A DNA stretch of 64,000 bases from Roseiflexus sp034432635. GTDB lineage: Bacteria; Chloroflexota; Chloroflexia; Chloroflexales; Roseiflexaceae. The notes beneath the pieces were generated by a model. That model was not told where the DNA came from, did no database searches, and worked only from the letters and a program-made list of their open reading frames with translations. Position 1 is the first letter of the stretch. Every line of letters starts with the position of its first letter. Shown here one piece after another: positions 43,414-52,065 of this stretch. The stretch covers positions 1 to 64,000 of the forward strand of contig DAOUBK010000064.1 of NCBI GenBank assembly GCA_034432635.1. Direction: 5' to 3'. A program made the translations under genes and the position numbers.

Positions 43414-46400
43414 TTACGCCAGCGTTTCGGCGACATCCTCCTCAGCGCGTTCACGGGCAGAGCCAATCGAGAAGTATTTTGCTTCGGGATGATGGATCAC
43501 AATTGCTGCGGTGCTCTGCTCAGGCACCAATTGCCAGGCTTCGGTGAGCGTCACGCCGATCGCATCCGCCGGAAGCACCCGGAACAACTTCTCGTGCTCT
43601 TCCAGGTCGGGGCAGGCGGGATACCCCCAGGAGTAGCGCTTGCCCTGTGTTCCTTTCAGCCCCAGTTGCTGGCGGATGAGACGGTTTGTATACTCGGCGA
43701 GCGCCTCCGCCAGCGACACCCCCAACCCATGGATGAAGTACGCACGCGAATAATCGCCGGATTGCTGCAACGTCTCGGTCAGGTCATCGACTTTGCGCCC
43801 CATCGTAACGATCTGCAACCCAACCACATCGTACTCGCCGCTCTCGCGTGAGCGGAAGTAATCGGCGAGGCAGAGACGTTCACGCTCCGGTTGACGCGGA
43901 AAGACGAAGCGCGTGAGTTCGCGCGGTTGGGCGCCGTTGAGCACCGATGACGGGTCGTAGACGATGACCTCGTGCCCGTCGCTCTGACAGGGATAGTAGC
44001 CGTAGACGACTTTCGGCTCGAGCCAGCCATCGCGTTCGGCTTCGCGGATCAGGTCACGCACTTTTGCATCAAAATCCGCCTTCAGCCGTTCCCATTCTTC
44101 GCCTTTGGCATTTTTTGCCCCCCACTGAAGCCGGTAGAGCGCATTGCGATCCAGGCATTCGACCACATCCGCCAGTTTGATGCGCTTCAACACGCGCGCA
44201 CCCCAGAACGGCGGCGTCGGAACCGGCACATCGGTGCGCACCGCCGAGCGCACCTTCGCTGCATCGCTCAATGTGGCGCGCCCCAGTTCCGCCAGTGCAA
44301 CCCGACCGCGCTGCTTCTTGCCGAGCGCCTCAGCCGCTTCCGCTTTCGTGCGCTCAACGAATGCCTCGCGGGTGGATGGATCCGTCAGCGCGTCGACCAT
44401 TTCCAGACCCTCGAATGCGTCTTTACAGTAGAAGACACCAGGCTCGTAAGGGGTGTGTTCATCAACGAACAGAATGCGCTGTCCGTACTGCTTGTTGATC
44501 GCCGCACCGCCGACCAGCACCGGGAATTTGAGACCACGCCGATGCAATTCCTGCACACAGAGCGGCATCTGCTTCGAGGTGCTCACCAGGAGCGCCGACA
44601 GACCGATCGCATCGGCGTTGACTTCGACCGCCTTCTCGATGATCGTGTTGATCGGCACCTGCTTCCCCAGGTCGTACACGGTATAGCCGTTGTTGGCGAG
44701 GATCGTATGAACCAGATTTTTGCCGATGTCGTGGACATCGCCGTACACCGTTGCCAGGACGATCTTGCCTTTGGTGACCCCTTCGAGTTTTTCCAGATAC
44801 TGCTCCAGGTGCGCAACCGCTTTTTTCATCACCTCGGCGCTCTGCAACACGAAGGGAAGGATCAACTGCCCTGCACCGAACAGGTCGCCGACTTCCCTCA
44901 TCGCAGGGAGCAGAACGGTGTTGAGCACATCGACCGCAGCCCTATTGCGGAAGGGTGAGGCAAGGATTGCTTCCGGCGCAGGATGCGCCGGATCGATGGC
45001 GCTATCGTGGATGCCTGCACGCACTTCCGCCTCACGGATGCGTTCGGCGATGACCGTATCGATATCCTGCTCGATACCCTCTTTCTTGCGGTGCACGATC
45101 TTCCAGTGAACGCGCTGCGCTGCTGTCATCCCCTCCGTCGGGTCGGCACGTTCGGCTTTTGCCGTCGATCCGTGCTCCTCGAAGAACTGAATGAAGCGTG
45201 CCAGCACCTGATCGTCGCGGTCGAAGATCAGGTCTTCACAGACCCTGATCTGCTCCGGCGGAATCTCGGCATACGGCATCACGTGCGCCGGATTGATGAT
45301 CGCCGTATCGAGACCGGCATCGACTGCGTGTTTCAGAAACACCGAGTTGAGCGCTGCGCGCGCGTGGGGTGCAACACCAAAACTCAGGTTGCTGACGCCA
45401 AGGGTGGTGAAACATCCAGGGATGTGCTGTTTCACCAGACGAATACCTTCGATGGTCTCGATTGCGGCGCGGCGCAACTCAGGCTGGCCGGTCGTGATCG
45501 GGAACGTCAACACATCGAAGATCAGCGCTTCGGGCGGCACGCCATACTCGTCCTGCGCGATCTGTGCAATACGTTGTGCAATCGCCAGTTTGCGCTCGGC
45601 GGTATGCGCCATGCCCTCTTCGTCGATGGTCATGGCGATGGTTGCTGCACCATAGCGCGCCACCAGCGGCATCGTGCGGTCGATCTTATCGCCGCGACCA
45701 CCTTCGAGCGACACCGAGTTGACAATCGCGCGACCAGGGTAGATCGCCAGCGCTGCATTGAGCACATCGGCTTCGGTCGTATCGATCGCCAGCGGCAGTT
45801 CGATATTCATGGTCAACTTCTTCAACAGTTTGACCATCATCTCACGCTCGTCGCTTCGTTCGGTCATTGCCACGCACACATCGAGAATATGCGCTCCTGA
45901 GTCGACCTGTTCGCGCGCGACTTCGAGCACGCCGTCGTAGTCATCGTTCAGCAGCAGGCGCTTGACTTTGCGCGAACCAAGGGTGTTGACCCGTTCACCG
46001 ATGATTGTCAACGTCCCTTCCTGGCGCAACGCAGCCGCGCGCACCCCCGACGAAACGCTGGGGATGTACTCGACATCACGCACTTTTGGCGGCGTCGCCT
46101 CGCCAACCACCTCACGCAAACGGCGAATATGCGCCGGGCGAGTGCCGCAGCATCCGCCAACGACCGCCACCCCATACTCGTGAACGTACTCCCCCAGAAT
46201 GCGGGCGAACGGCTCCGGCTCCATCGGGTAGACTGTCTCACCGTTCACTTCGATCGGCAGACCGGCGTTGGGGATGCAGGAAATCGGCTTGCGCGAGTGG
46301 CGGGTCATATAGCGGATCGCCTCGCGCATATGTTCAGGACCGGTCGAACAGTTCAACCCGATAACATCGACCGGTATCGCTTCCAGGGTGGCAACCAGCG

Positions 46401-47046
46401 CCGGCACTTCCGTGCCGAGCAGCATCTTGCCGGAGAGATCGAGGAACACCTGCGCCTGTACAGCGACATCGGGGCGGTTGAGATTCGCTTTTGCGCGACG
46501 AATACCGTCGAGTGCTGCTTTCACTTCGAGAATATCAACACTCGTCTCGACCAGCAGCACATCGACGCCGCCTTCGATCAGCGCCACTGCCTGTTCGTAG
46601 AAGATATCGGAGAGTTGATCGAACGTGATATCTGAGAGCGACGGATCATCGGAAGAGGGCAACTTCCCGGTCGGTCCCATCGAGCCGGCGACATACCGTG
46701 GGCGACCGTCACGCGCCTCGAACGTATCAGCCACACGCCGCGCCAGGCGCGCAGCGGCGACATTGATCGCATGCGTCTGATCGGCAAGCCCCCATTCCTC
46801 GAGCCGGATGCGGGTTGACTGGAATGTGCATGTTTCGAGCACATCTGCGCCCGCTTCCAGAAACGAGGCGTGGATCTGCTCGATGACATCCGGGCGCGTT
46901 ATCACCAGATAATCACGAGCACCGAAGGTGTTTTCGCCGCCATAGTCCGCAGCCGTGAGATGGAATGTATCGATACTGGTACCCATGGCGCCATCGTAGA
47001 TCAGGACGCGCTCGCGCAGGGCTTCGACGTAGGTTGGCTTCTTCAA
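43414..47046 (-). CDS. metH: Cobalamin-dependent methionine synthase
   Basis: The roughly 1210-residue enzyme has all four modules: the homocysteine-binding barrel at the start (VLIYDGAMGTSI, VGGCCGTRPAHI with zinc cysteines), the methyltetrahydrofolate barrel (IIGERVNTLGSRK), the cobalamin domain with YGDVHDIGKN carrying the cobalt-ligating His, and the SAM-binding reactivation domain (RYSWGYPACPDLEEHEKLF). It methylates homocysteine to methionine. The TTG at 47046 follows GAGGTG and gives the family N-terminus LKKPTYVEALRERV. Expression is controlled by a SAM-I riboswitch and terminator upstream. The gene is far from other methionine genes. Confidence 0.96.
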   Translation of the reverse strand: MKKPTYVEALRERVLIYDGAMGTSIDTFHLTAADYGGENTFGARDYLVITRPDVIEQIHASFLEAGADVLETCTFQSTRIRLEEWGLADQTHAINVAAARLARRVADTFEARDGRPRYVAGSMGPTGKLPSSDDPSLSDITFDQLSDIFYEQAVALIEGGVDVLLVETSVDILEVKAALDGIRRAKANLNRPDVAVQAQVFLDLSGKMLLGTEVPALVATLEAIPVDVIGLNCSTGPEHMREAIRYMTRHSRKPISCIPNAGLPIEVNGETVYPMEPEPFARILGEYVHEYGVAVVGGCCGTRPAHIRRLREVVGEATPPKVRDVEYIPSVSSGVRAAALRQEGTLTIIGERVNTLGSRKVKRLLLNDDYDGVLEVAREQVDSGAHILDVCVAMTERSDEREMMVKLLKKLTMNIELPLAIDTTEADVLNAALAIYPGRAIVNSVSLEGGRGDKIDRTMPLVARYGAATIAMTIDEEGMAHTAERKLAIAQRIAQIAQDEYGVPPEALIFDVLTFPITTGQPELRRAAIETIEGIRLVKQHIPGCFTTLGVSNLSFGVAPHARAALNSVFLKHAVDAGLDTAIINPAHVMPYAEIPPEQIRVCEDLIFDRDDQVLARFIQFFEEHGSTAKAERADPTEGMTAAQRVHWKIVHRKKEGIEQDIDTVIAERIREAEVRAGIHDSAIDPAHPAPEAILASPFRNRAAVDVLNTVLLPAMREVGDLFGAGQLILPFVLQSAEVMKKAVAHLEQYLEKLEGVTKGKIVLATVYGDVHDIGKNLVHTILANNGYTVYDLGKQVPINTIIEKAVEVNADAIGLSALLVSTSKQMPLCVQELHRRGLKFPVLVGGAAINKQYGQRILFVDEHTPYEPGVFYCKDAFEGLEMVDALTDPSTREAFVERTKAEAAEALGKKQRGRVALAELGRATLSDAAKVRSAVRTDVPVPTPPFWGARVLKRIKLADVVECLDRNALYRLQWGAKNAKGEEWERLKADFDAKVRDLIREAERDGWLEPKVVYGYYPCQSDGHEVIVYDPSSVLNGAQPRELTRFVFPRQPERERLCLADYFRSRESGEYDVVGLQIVTMGRKVDDLTETLQQSGDYSRAYFIHGLGVSLAEALAEYTNRLIRQQLGLKGTQGKRYSWGYPACPDLEEHEKLFRVLPADAIGVTLTEAWQLVPEQSTAAIVIHHPEAKYFSIGSARERAEEDVAETLA

Positions 47047-47137
47047 GGAAACACCTCGTGATACTTCATATCCAGACTGTTCGCACGTAATGATCTGGCT
47101 GGCGGATGCGACGATTGCGCTTTCTGGCTTGTTCAGC

Positions 47138-47165
47138 AAAAAACCTCACGCGCCTGCGTGAGGTT
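47138..47165 (-). terminator. Riboswitch-controlled terminator of metH
   Basis: AACCTCACGC (minus strand) pairs with GCGTGAGGTT around a 4-nt loop (47142-47165) and is followed by a run of T (47143-47138). It lies 18 nt after the SAM-I aptamer and about 90 nt before the metH start, so it is the expression platform. Confidence 0.88.
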
Positions 47166-47183
47166 CCGGAAGCCTCATCACCA

Positions 47184-47328
47184 CTCATCTTCCAGCCTGA
47201 GCTGCCGGAATTGCCACCCTATAGCCTGCCAGCGTCGAGAAGCGGTACACGTCGCACCGGCTGCTCGATCCAGTGGCTACGGGTTGGCGGAGCTTCATCG
47301 GGCCGGTCCCTCCACTCCTCTGGATGAG
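47184..47328 (-). promoter_or_regulatory. SAM-I (S-box) riboswitch upstream of metH
   Basis: The minus-strand RNA has the S-box consensus: a P1 helix CTCATC/GATGAG at the ends (47328 and 47184), AGAGGAGTGGAGGGACCGGCCC then ATGAAGC and CAACCC, and at the 3' side GGTGGCAATTCCGGCAGC and GGAAGATGAG. SAM binding stabilises P1 and lets the following terminator form, turning off metH when methionine supply is ample. The promoter is just upstream. Confidence 0.93.
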
Positions 47329-47342
47329 CAAATTTGTCTGAT

Positions 47343-47372
47343 AGTATAGCACGGCGAAAGAAACAGCGTCAA
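47343..47372 (-). promoter_or_regulatory. Promoter of the SAM riboswitch-metH transcript
   Basis: On the minus strand TTGACG (47372-47367) and TATACT (47348-47343) are 18 bp apart. The start would be near 47336, so the aptamer begins almost at the 5' end of the RNA. Confidence 0.7.
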
Positions 47373-47412
47373 TGTCAATTGATTCATTCAACGCCTTCCG
47401 CCTTCGCTTTGC

Positions 47413-47441
47413 TTGACATCCCGTGCACAGAGTGCTACCAT
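47413..47441 (+). promoter_or_regulatory. Promoter of tRNA-Val
   Basis: TTGACA at 47413-47418 and TACCAT at 47436-47441 are 17 bp apart, just upstream of the tRNA and divergent from the metH promoter. Confidence 0.65.
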
Positions 47442-47454
47442 ATATTTCGTGAAA

Positions 47455-47531
47455 GGGCGGTTAGCTCAGCTGGTTAGAGCGCCACGTTGACATCGTGGAG
47501 GTCACTGGTTCGAGTCCAGTATCGCCCACCA
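47455..47531 (+). tRNA. tRNA-Val (anticodon GAC), CCA encoded
   Basis: Acceptor stem GGGCGGT/ATCGCCC, D arm TTAGCTCAGCTGGTTAGAG, anticodon stem CCACG/CGTGG with loop TTGACAT (anticodon GAC), variable loop, and T arm with GGTTCGAGTCC. The discriminator A at 47528 is followed by encoded CCA. All arms pair normally. Confidence 0.97.
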
Positions 47532-47542
47532 GTTTCGGAAAT

Positions 47543-47583
47543 GAGAACTGGACACGAGGCGTAGCGTCTCCTAGCCGGTTCTC
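47543..47583 (+). terminator. Terminator hairpin after tRNA-Val
   Basis: GAGAACTGG at 47543-47551 pairs with CCGGTTCTC at 47575-47583, with an inner stem GAGGCG/CGTCTC, and is followed by GTTTCTTTG. The arms resemble the dispersed GAGAACC repeats. Confidence 0.65.
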
Positions 47584-47625
47584 GTTTCTTTGTTTACAGG
47601 GTTGACGCCCGCTTCCTACCTCTCC

Positions 47626-47979
47626 ATGAAGCGAATGGTGCGCGTTTTGTTCCTGAGTCTCCTGTTGATCTGCCCGGCATGTGAGCGCGGACGCATGTTT
47701 CGTTCGCGTTTTACGATGAATGTGCGGTGCCCGGTATGCGGCATAGTGTTCGAGCGTGGCGCGGGGGAGTTTAGCGGTGGAATGGCGATCAACACGGTTG
47801 CCACCTCCTCGGTGGCGGTGACCGGCGCTGCGCTGGCTTTTTTTACCGATCTGCCGGTGTTGCCGCTGATCGTGGCGCTGACCCTGGTCTCAACCGTTTT
47901 TGCCCTCTGGTTCTACCGTCATGCCCGCGCACTGTGGGCAGGTATTCTTTTCCTCACCGGTTCAGTACGGGAAGATTGA
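47626..47979 (+). CDS. DUF983-like membrane protein with zinc ribbon
   Basis: The 117-residue product has two CPxC pairs (CPACERGRMF and RCPVCGIVFERGAG) typical of DUF983, followed by two hydrophobic helices in residues 55-105. The function of DUF983 is not established. The ATG at 47626 lacks a strong ribosome site; a start at 47590 or 47635 is possible. Its stop lies 2 bp before the next gene, so the two form an operon. Confidence 0.7.
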   Translation: MKRMVRVLFLSLLLICPACERGRMFRSRFTMNVRCPVCGIVFERGAGEFSGGMAINTVATSSVAVTGAALAFFTDLPVLPLIVALTLVSTVFALWFYRHARALWAGILFLTGSVRED

Positions 47980-47981
47980 CG

Positions 47982-48449
47982 ATGGCCATGTTTGATGGTT
48001 GCCGCGATATTCTGGTGCGACTGGTTCTCGAGCGCCCGGCAACACAGCAATCGATCTCTGCATGGGCGGATGCACTTGCCGCGTCCGGGGCGAAACTCAA
48101 GACGCGTATGGCGGCAAGCGCCGATACGCCCGCCAATCGGCGCCAGATCCGGCACATCATCGGGCTGGAACGCTGGGGGCAGCGTCGTATACGTGTTGCG
48201 CTCGGCGAGCCGTTCATCAACGACGAGATGGATGGGTATCAACCGCCGGCCGACCTGAACCTGGCGAAGCTGATCAATGTGTTCCTCAATACACGCGACG
48301 AAACGGTACACCTCGCCCGCCAGTGCGCCGCCGATCCCCGCGCCGAAACAGCGCTCGTGCGCCACAACCAGTTAGGACCGCTCAGCATTCGAGGGTGGCT
48401 GCGGTATCTCGACATGCACGCCAGTCTGGAAGCCCTTCGTTTGCGCTGA
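47982..48449 (+). CDS. DinB/DUF664-like four-helix protein
   Basis: The 155-residue protein is helical, with HIIGLERWGQRRIRVALGEPF and a late LRYLDMHASLEALR. The spaced His residues fit the metal site of the DinB superfamily (putative thiol-dependent transferases). Family fit is moderate, as no diagnostic short motif exists. It starts 2 bp after the DUF983-like gene and its 3' end overlaps the convergent RecB-like gene by 68 bp. Confidence 0.65.
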   Translation: MAMFDGCRDILVRLVLERPATQQSISAWADALAASGAKLKTRMAASADTPANRRQIRHIIGLERWGQRRIRVALGEPFINDEMDGYQPPADLNLAKLINVFLNTRDETVHLARQCAADPRAETALVRHNQLGPLSIRGWLRYLDMHASLEALRLR

Positions 48450-49971
48450 GTGCGGCGACAAAGGCTTCGAGCCAGCACCAGACTGCTGCCAGCGCCTCGA
48501 CATCGGCGACCAGATAAACGAGTGCTGGCGCAAGCATCTCGATGGCGGCAAGCGGAGACGGCTGCTGAACCCAGCGCCGGTACGACTCCCAGGCCAGTGT
48601 CCAGTGGTCTGCGCCGGGGGACCATGCGCATCCAAGCCAGCGCGCAATGGCTTTCAACCCGCCGCCGCGCTGGTCGCTCAGGCGAGGTACAGGAAGCACG
48701 ACTCGCCTGCCAAGTTCGTGCCGGGCATCGACCAGGAGCGGCGCAAGTTTCCGATATACCGACTGTTCAGCGCTCTGTTCGAGCATCAGACGCTCTGCTT
48801 CGCCCCAGTGCGCCAGCCTGCCGCCTCTTTCCTGCACTGCAGCCAGGACGCGCCGCCATCCCTGCTGAACATCCCGTGCCAGGATGAGTGGCACGCCGTT
48901 CGGTGCGGTGGAACGCCCTTCCAGGGTTGGATGAATGACGATGATCGTGCAATCGCCCGGCGCGCCTGCCAGACCGAATGCCCATGGTTCGCGAGTCAGC
49001 GGATCGCTTTCGATGTCGAGAAAGAAACCGACGCCAGGGATCGGTGAAGCGCCAGCATCGGTTGGCTGCGGTTGATCACGGATCAGCGCCTGTGCCTGCA
49101 ATCGCAGGCGATCGCCGCCGTAGGGCGGACGATCCGGCAACATTGCGAGAATGCCAGGTTCGAGCGACACAACCTGTTCTATCCGATGGATGCCGCGCTG
49201 ACGCAGCGCAATACCCTGCCGGCGGCTCAATCCAGGGATGAGCACAATGTCGCGCGTTTCACGCGCAGCCGCGTCGCACGCTGTTCGCCAGGTACAGAAA
49301 GGGCAATGGTCGCTGTCGAACCAGATCGGCGGGGCTTCTCTGGTTGCAATGACGGCAGTGCGCCAGACCTGAGACGTGAAAGTGGCAAGCGACGTTGACT
49401 GACGTTTGATCAATGCCGGTCCATCCCCGTCGGCGCCAAGCCAGAGTTCACCGGGCGGACTGATCGCTGCCCCGTGAGTCTGCCACACCAGCCACCGCCA
49501 TGCATCGAGCAACAGTCGATCCCAGCGTGTCGGGCGGGTGTGCAGCACAATTGCCACAGGGCGGTAAGACCACGCGCCCGACGTGGTACCGGTGTGGATC
49601 AGCAGATCGGGAGCGCCGCGCAGCATGCGGTTGGCGACAGGCGCTTCGAGCGCGGCACCGGCAATCGCTGACGCGCCGTGCTGCATCAACCGATGGGTCT
49701 GGATGACACGCTCAGACCATTCAAGTGTGGACAGGTCTGCGAGATCGGGAATCCCGGCGAGGATATGTCGTTTGTGCGCAGCACGAAGCAACATTCTCGC
49801 GCGCGCATCGGCACTGGGTAGCGCCGGCGGCGGATGACCGAACCGTCGATCGAGCCAGACCCGACGTTCGCAGCGCGCCAGCCACGCCAGATCGTCGGCG
49901 TCGAGCGATGAGGGAGGGGAGGAGGGAACCGCTGGAACTGTTGTAACCGGCTGGGTTTGTTCGTCAGTCAT
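48382..49971 (-). CDS. TM0106-family RecB-like/RNase H-like protein with degraded nuclease site
   Basis: The 529-residue protein resembles the TM0106 RecB-type nucleases: N-terminal DLAWLARCERRVWLDRRF, a cysteine cluster CPFCTWRTACDAA and then IPGLSRRQGIALRQRGIHRIEQV (helix-hairpin-helix region), followed by a YprB-type RNase H-like part with FFLDIESDPLT. In the PD-(D/E)XK core the usual D/ExK strand reads RPVAIVLH, lacking both the acid and the Lys, so the RecB-like nuclease is probably inactive; the RNase H-like acids in DIESD remain. The start ATG overlaps the cysteine desulfurase stop (ATGA), showing coupling. Confidence 0.8.
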   Translation of the reverse strand: MTDEQTQPVTTVPAVPSSPPSSLDADDLAWLARCERRVWLDRRFGHPPPALPSADARARMLLRAAHKRHILAGIPDLADLSTLEWSERVIQTHRLMQHGASAIAGAALEAPVANRMLRGAPDLLIHTGTTSGAWSYRPVAIVLHTRPTRWDRLLLDAWRWLVWQTHGAAISPPGELWLGADGDGPALIKRQSTSLATFTSQVWRTAVIATREAPPIWFDSDHCPFCTWRTACDAAARETRDIVLIPGLSRRQGIALRQRGIHRIEQVVSLEPGILAMLPDRPPYGGDRLRLQAQALIRDQPQPTDAGASPIPGVGFFLDIESDPLTREPWAFGLAGAPGDCTIIVIHPTLEGRSTAPNGVPLILARDVQQGWRRVLAAVQERGGRLAHWGEAERLMLEQSAEQSVYRKLAPLLVDARHELGRRVVLPVPRLSDQRGGGLKAIARWLGCAWSPGADHWTLAWESYRRWVQQPSPLAAIEMLAPALVYLVADVEALAAVWCWLEAFVAALSANEGLPDWRACRDTAATLEC

Positions 49972-51173
49972 ACACCTCCCTGCAACATGACCGTCATTTC
50001 CCGTAGTTGCGCAACAATACCCGGCAAGACGTCCAGAACCGCATCGACATCGGCAGCGGTATTCTCACGCCCAAAGGTGAAGCGCACTGCACTGGGGAGT
50101 GCAGCCGCAATTTCCGGCGCCTGTTCCATTCCGGAGGCACGCGCCAGTGCAATCAACACGTGCGATGGCTCCAGTGATCCGCTGGTGCAGGCAGAGCCAC
50201 TCGAAGCAGCAATACCGTGCTGATCGAGCAACAGGAGGATGCTCTCACCCTCTACCCCATCGAACGAAAGGCTGGCATTGTTGGGCAGTCGTCGCGTCGG
50301 ATGACCATTGAGACGCGCTCCGGGCACACGTTCCAGAATCCCCGCTACCAACCGGTCGCGCAGGCGCGCACAGTGGGCGCTGTCGTGCACACGTCGTTCT
50401 TCCGCCAGACGCAGCGCTGTTGCCATCCCGACGATACCGGGAACATTCTCGGTGCCGGCGCGGCGGCGTCGTTCCTGTCCGCCGCCGGTGATCTGCGGCT
50501 GGAGCGGCGTGCCCCGACGAACGTAGAGCGCCCCCACACCTTTAGGACCGTAGAATTTGTGCGCAGCAATGGTCATAAGATCAACATTGAGCACGCGCAC
50601 GTCGAGTGGTAATGCACCGGGCGCCTGCACTGCATCGGTGTGGAAAGGAATGCCGCGCTCGCGACAGATGGCGCCCAGTTCCGCAATCGGCTGGATCGTG
50701 CCAATTTCGTTGTTGGCGTACATGATCGATACCAGCACCGTGTCCGGGCGCAACGCCGCGCGCAGGTCCTCCGGCTGTACCAGACCGTGGTGATCGACGG
50801 GCAGGAAGGTCGCCTCGAAACCATATGCCTGCAGGTGTTCAACGGTATGCAGCACCGCGTGATGCTCGATGGCGCTGGTAATAATGTGCGCTCCCCGTCC
50901 AGCCTGGCGTTGCGCCAGTGCGACGCCGCGGATCGCAAGGTTATTGCTCTCTGAACCGCTTCCCGTAAAAATAATCTCGCGCGGCGACGATCCCAGGATC
51001 GAAGCGATCTGATCGCGTGCCTCGTCGAGTGCATGCAGTGCGGTGCGTCCAATGCGATAGATACTCGAGGGATTGCCAAAATGGGTGGTGAAATAAGGAA
51101 GCATTGCCTCGAGCACCACCGGATCGACCGGTGTCGTCGCCGCATGATCAAGGTAGATGAGTCGATCAGTCAC
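49968..51173 (-). CDS. Cysteine desulfurase (NifS/IscS family)
   Basis: About 401 residues of a PLP enzyme: IYLDHAATTPVDP start, FTGSGSESNN, the SAIEHHAVL active-site His, the Lys in IAAHKFYGPKGVGALYVRRG and the catalytic Cys in SSGSACTSGSLEPSHVL. It removes sulfur from cysteine for Fe-S clusters and tRNA thiolation. GTG at 51173 (VTDRLIYLDH) follows GGAGTGT closely; ATG at 51197, overlapping the upstream stop, is an alternative. It is coupled to the RecB-like gene by ATGA and preceded by cobalt-transporter debris. No IscU or SufU gene is in the window. Confidence 0.94.
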   Translation of the reverse strand: MTDRLIYLDHAATTPVDPVVLEAMLPYFTTHFGNPSSIYRIGRTALHALDEARDQIASILGSSPREIIFTGSGSESNNLAIRGVALAQRQAGRGAHIITSAIEHHAVLHTVEHLQAYGFEATFLPVDHHGLVQPEDLRAALRPDTVLVSIMYANNEIGTIQPIAELGAICRERGIPFHTDAVQAPGALPLDVRVLNVDLMTIAAHKFYGPKGVGALYVRRGTPLQPQITGGGQERRRRAGTENVPGIVGMATALRLAEERRVHDSAHCARLRDRLVAGILERVPGARLNGHPTRRLPNNASLSFDGVEGESILLLLDQHGIAASSGSACTSGSLEPSHVLIALARASGMEQAPEIAAALPSAVRFTFGRENTAADVDAVLDVLPGIVAQLREMTVMLQGGV

Positions 51174-51196
51174 ACACTCCTCACTTTGCAGAGACA

Positions 51197-51430
51197 TCAG
51201 GGCGCTTCCAGACCGTGCGCTTCGAGCAGCGCCTGATCGGCGAGCAGCAGAGCGGTAGGTCCATTGGGTCCGACCAGCGCCACCTTCTCGCCGCGCGCAA
51301 CCACGAGCGTTACGCCGCAGAGCGCAACGTGCCCATCGGGATAGGTGAAGTGCAGGTCTTCGATCAGGAGCTCTGGCGGTTCGGCGTCCGGCGACGGTGC
51401 GACCGCAATGTCGAGATCACGAAGCAGCAT
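51197..51430 (-). pseudogene. Remnant of cobalt/nickel ECF transporter ATPase (CbiO) with internal deletion
   Basis: The 77-codon frame begins IEDLHFTYPDGHVAL and reaches the Walker A start VALVGPNG, then jumps directly to PTALLLADQALLEAHGLEAP, which is how CbiO proteins end. Everything from Walker A through the signature motif and Walker B is missing, so it cannot hydrolyse ATP. The frame is kept across the deletion. Confidence 0.78.
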
Positions 51431-51504
51431 GGACGTGTCCTGAAACAGTATTGCTCGACACTATTGTAGCGCATTCCGTCACCTGTCGGATGGATCGCTG
51501 AGGA

Positions 51505-51543
51505 GTGGGAACTGAGAACCGGCAACTGAGAGCCGGGAACCAG
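51505..51543. repeat. Dispersed GAACC/GAGAACC repeat, copy 3
   Basis: GTGGGAACTGAGAACCGGCA and further AACTGAGAGCCGGGAACC lie between the cbiO and cbiQ remnants, in the orientation of copy 1. Another gene-decay site is thus marked by the same repeat. Confidence 0.6.
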
Positions 51544-51547
51544 GGTG

Positions 51548-52033
51548 TTACATCAGCATTTCCGCCATATGGACGAGCGCCAGGGCGATCACAGTTACCG
51601 CCAGCGTCCACCAGTCGTGTGCGTGCATCTGGTGCGAAGTGGCAGTTAGAAAGCATCCATCGAAGCCCCGCGCCAGCAGCGCCTGATACACCCGCTGGCT
51701 GCGATCATAACTACGCAGGAACAGTTGCCCGACCATGTTGCCTGTCACCTGCACGCGCCAGAGCAGCGAGCCGCCGCTTCCCACGCTACGCGCATCGCGA
51801 GCGCGCATCAGGCGCAGCGCCGCATCGCTCAGAACGGTCAGGTAGCGTACCATGAGACCGATCACTGCAACCAGCAGCGGAGGTACGCGAAGGTGGCGAA
51901 GCACGTGCAACAGAAATTTCCAGAAACAAGGATACACCTTCCCGATCCTCAGAACCCGCGCATTCAGAACCGCCAGTTGTTCACCCAGCTGGCCCGCATC
52001 CACATGCTGATCGGCGACTGCCTGTTTGCGCAC
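51548..52033 (-). pseudogene. Remnant of cobalt ECF transporter membrane subunit (CbiQ), N-terminus lost
   Basis: The frame contains LRHLRVPPLLVAVIGLMVRY and SYDRSQRVYQALLARGFDG, the C-terminal half of CbiQ/EcfT including the coupling helix. The first part of the frame (before about residue 45) does not resemble the CbiQ N-terminus and is shorter than the missing four-helix region. With the truncated cbiO downstream this is the relic of a cobalt or nickel importer operon. Confidence 0.7.
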
Positions 52034-52065
52034 TATCGCCGTCTCGTCCAGTCAGTGGAAAAAAC

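Noticed and set aside
42529..43851. 440-codon plus-strand frame across the CrtC-like and metH 3' ends
   Set aside because: It is antisense to two genes with clear domains and has no recognisable protein features.
47099..47139. Upstream in-frame extension of metH
   Set aside because: The extension would begin inside the terminator of the SAM riboswitch; the TTG at 47046 with GAGGTG fits better.
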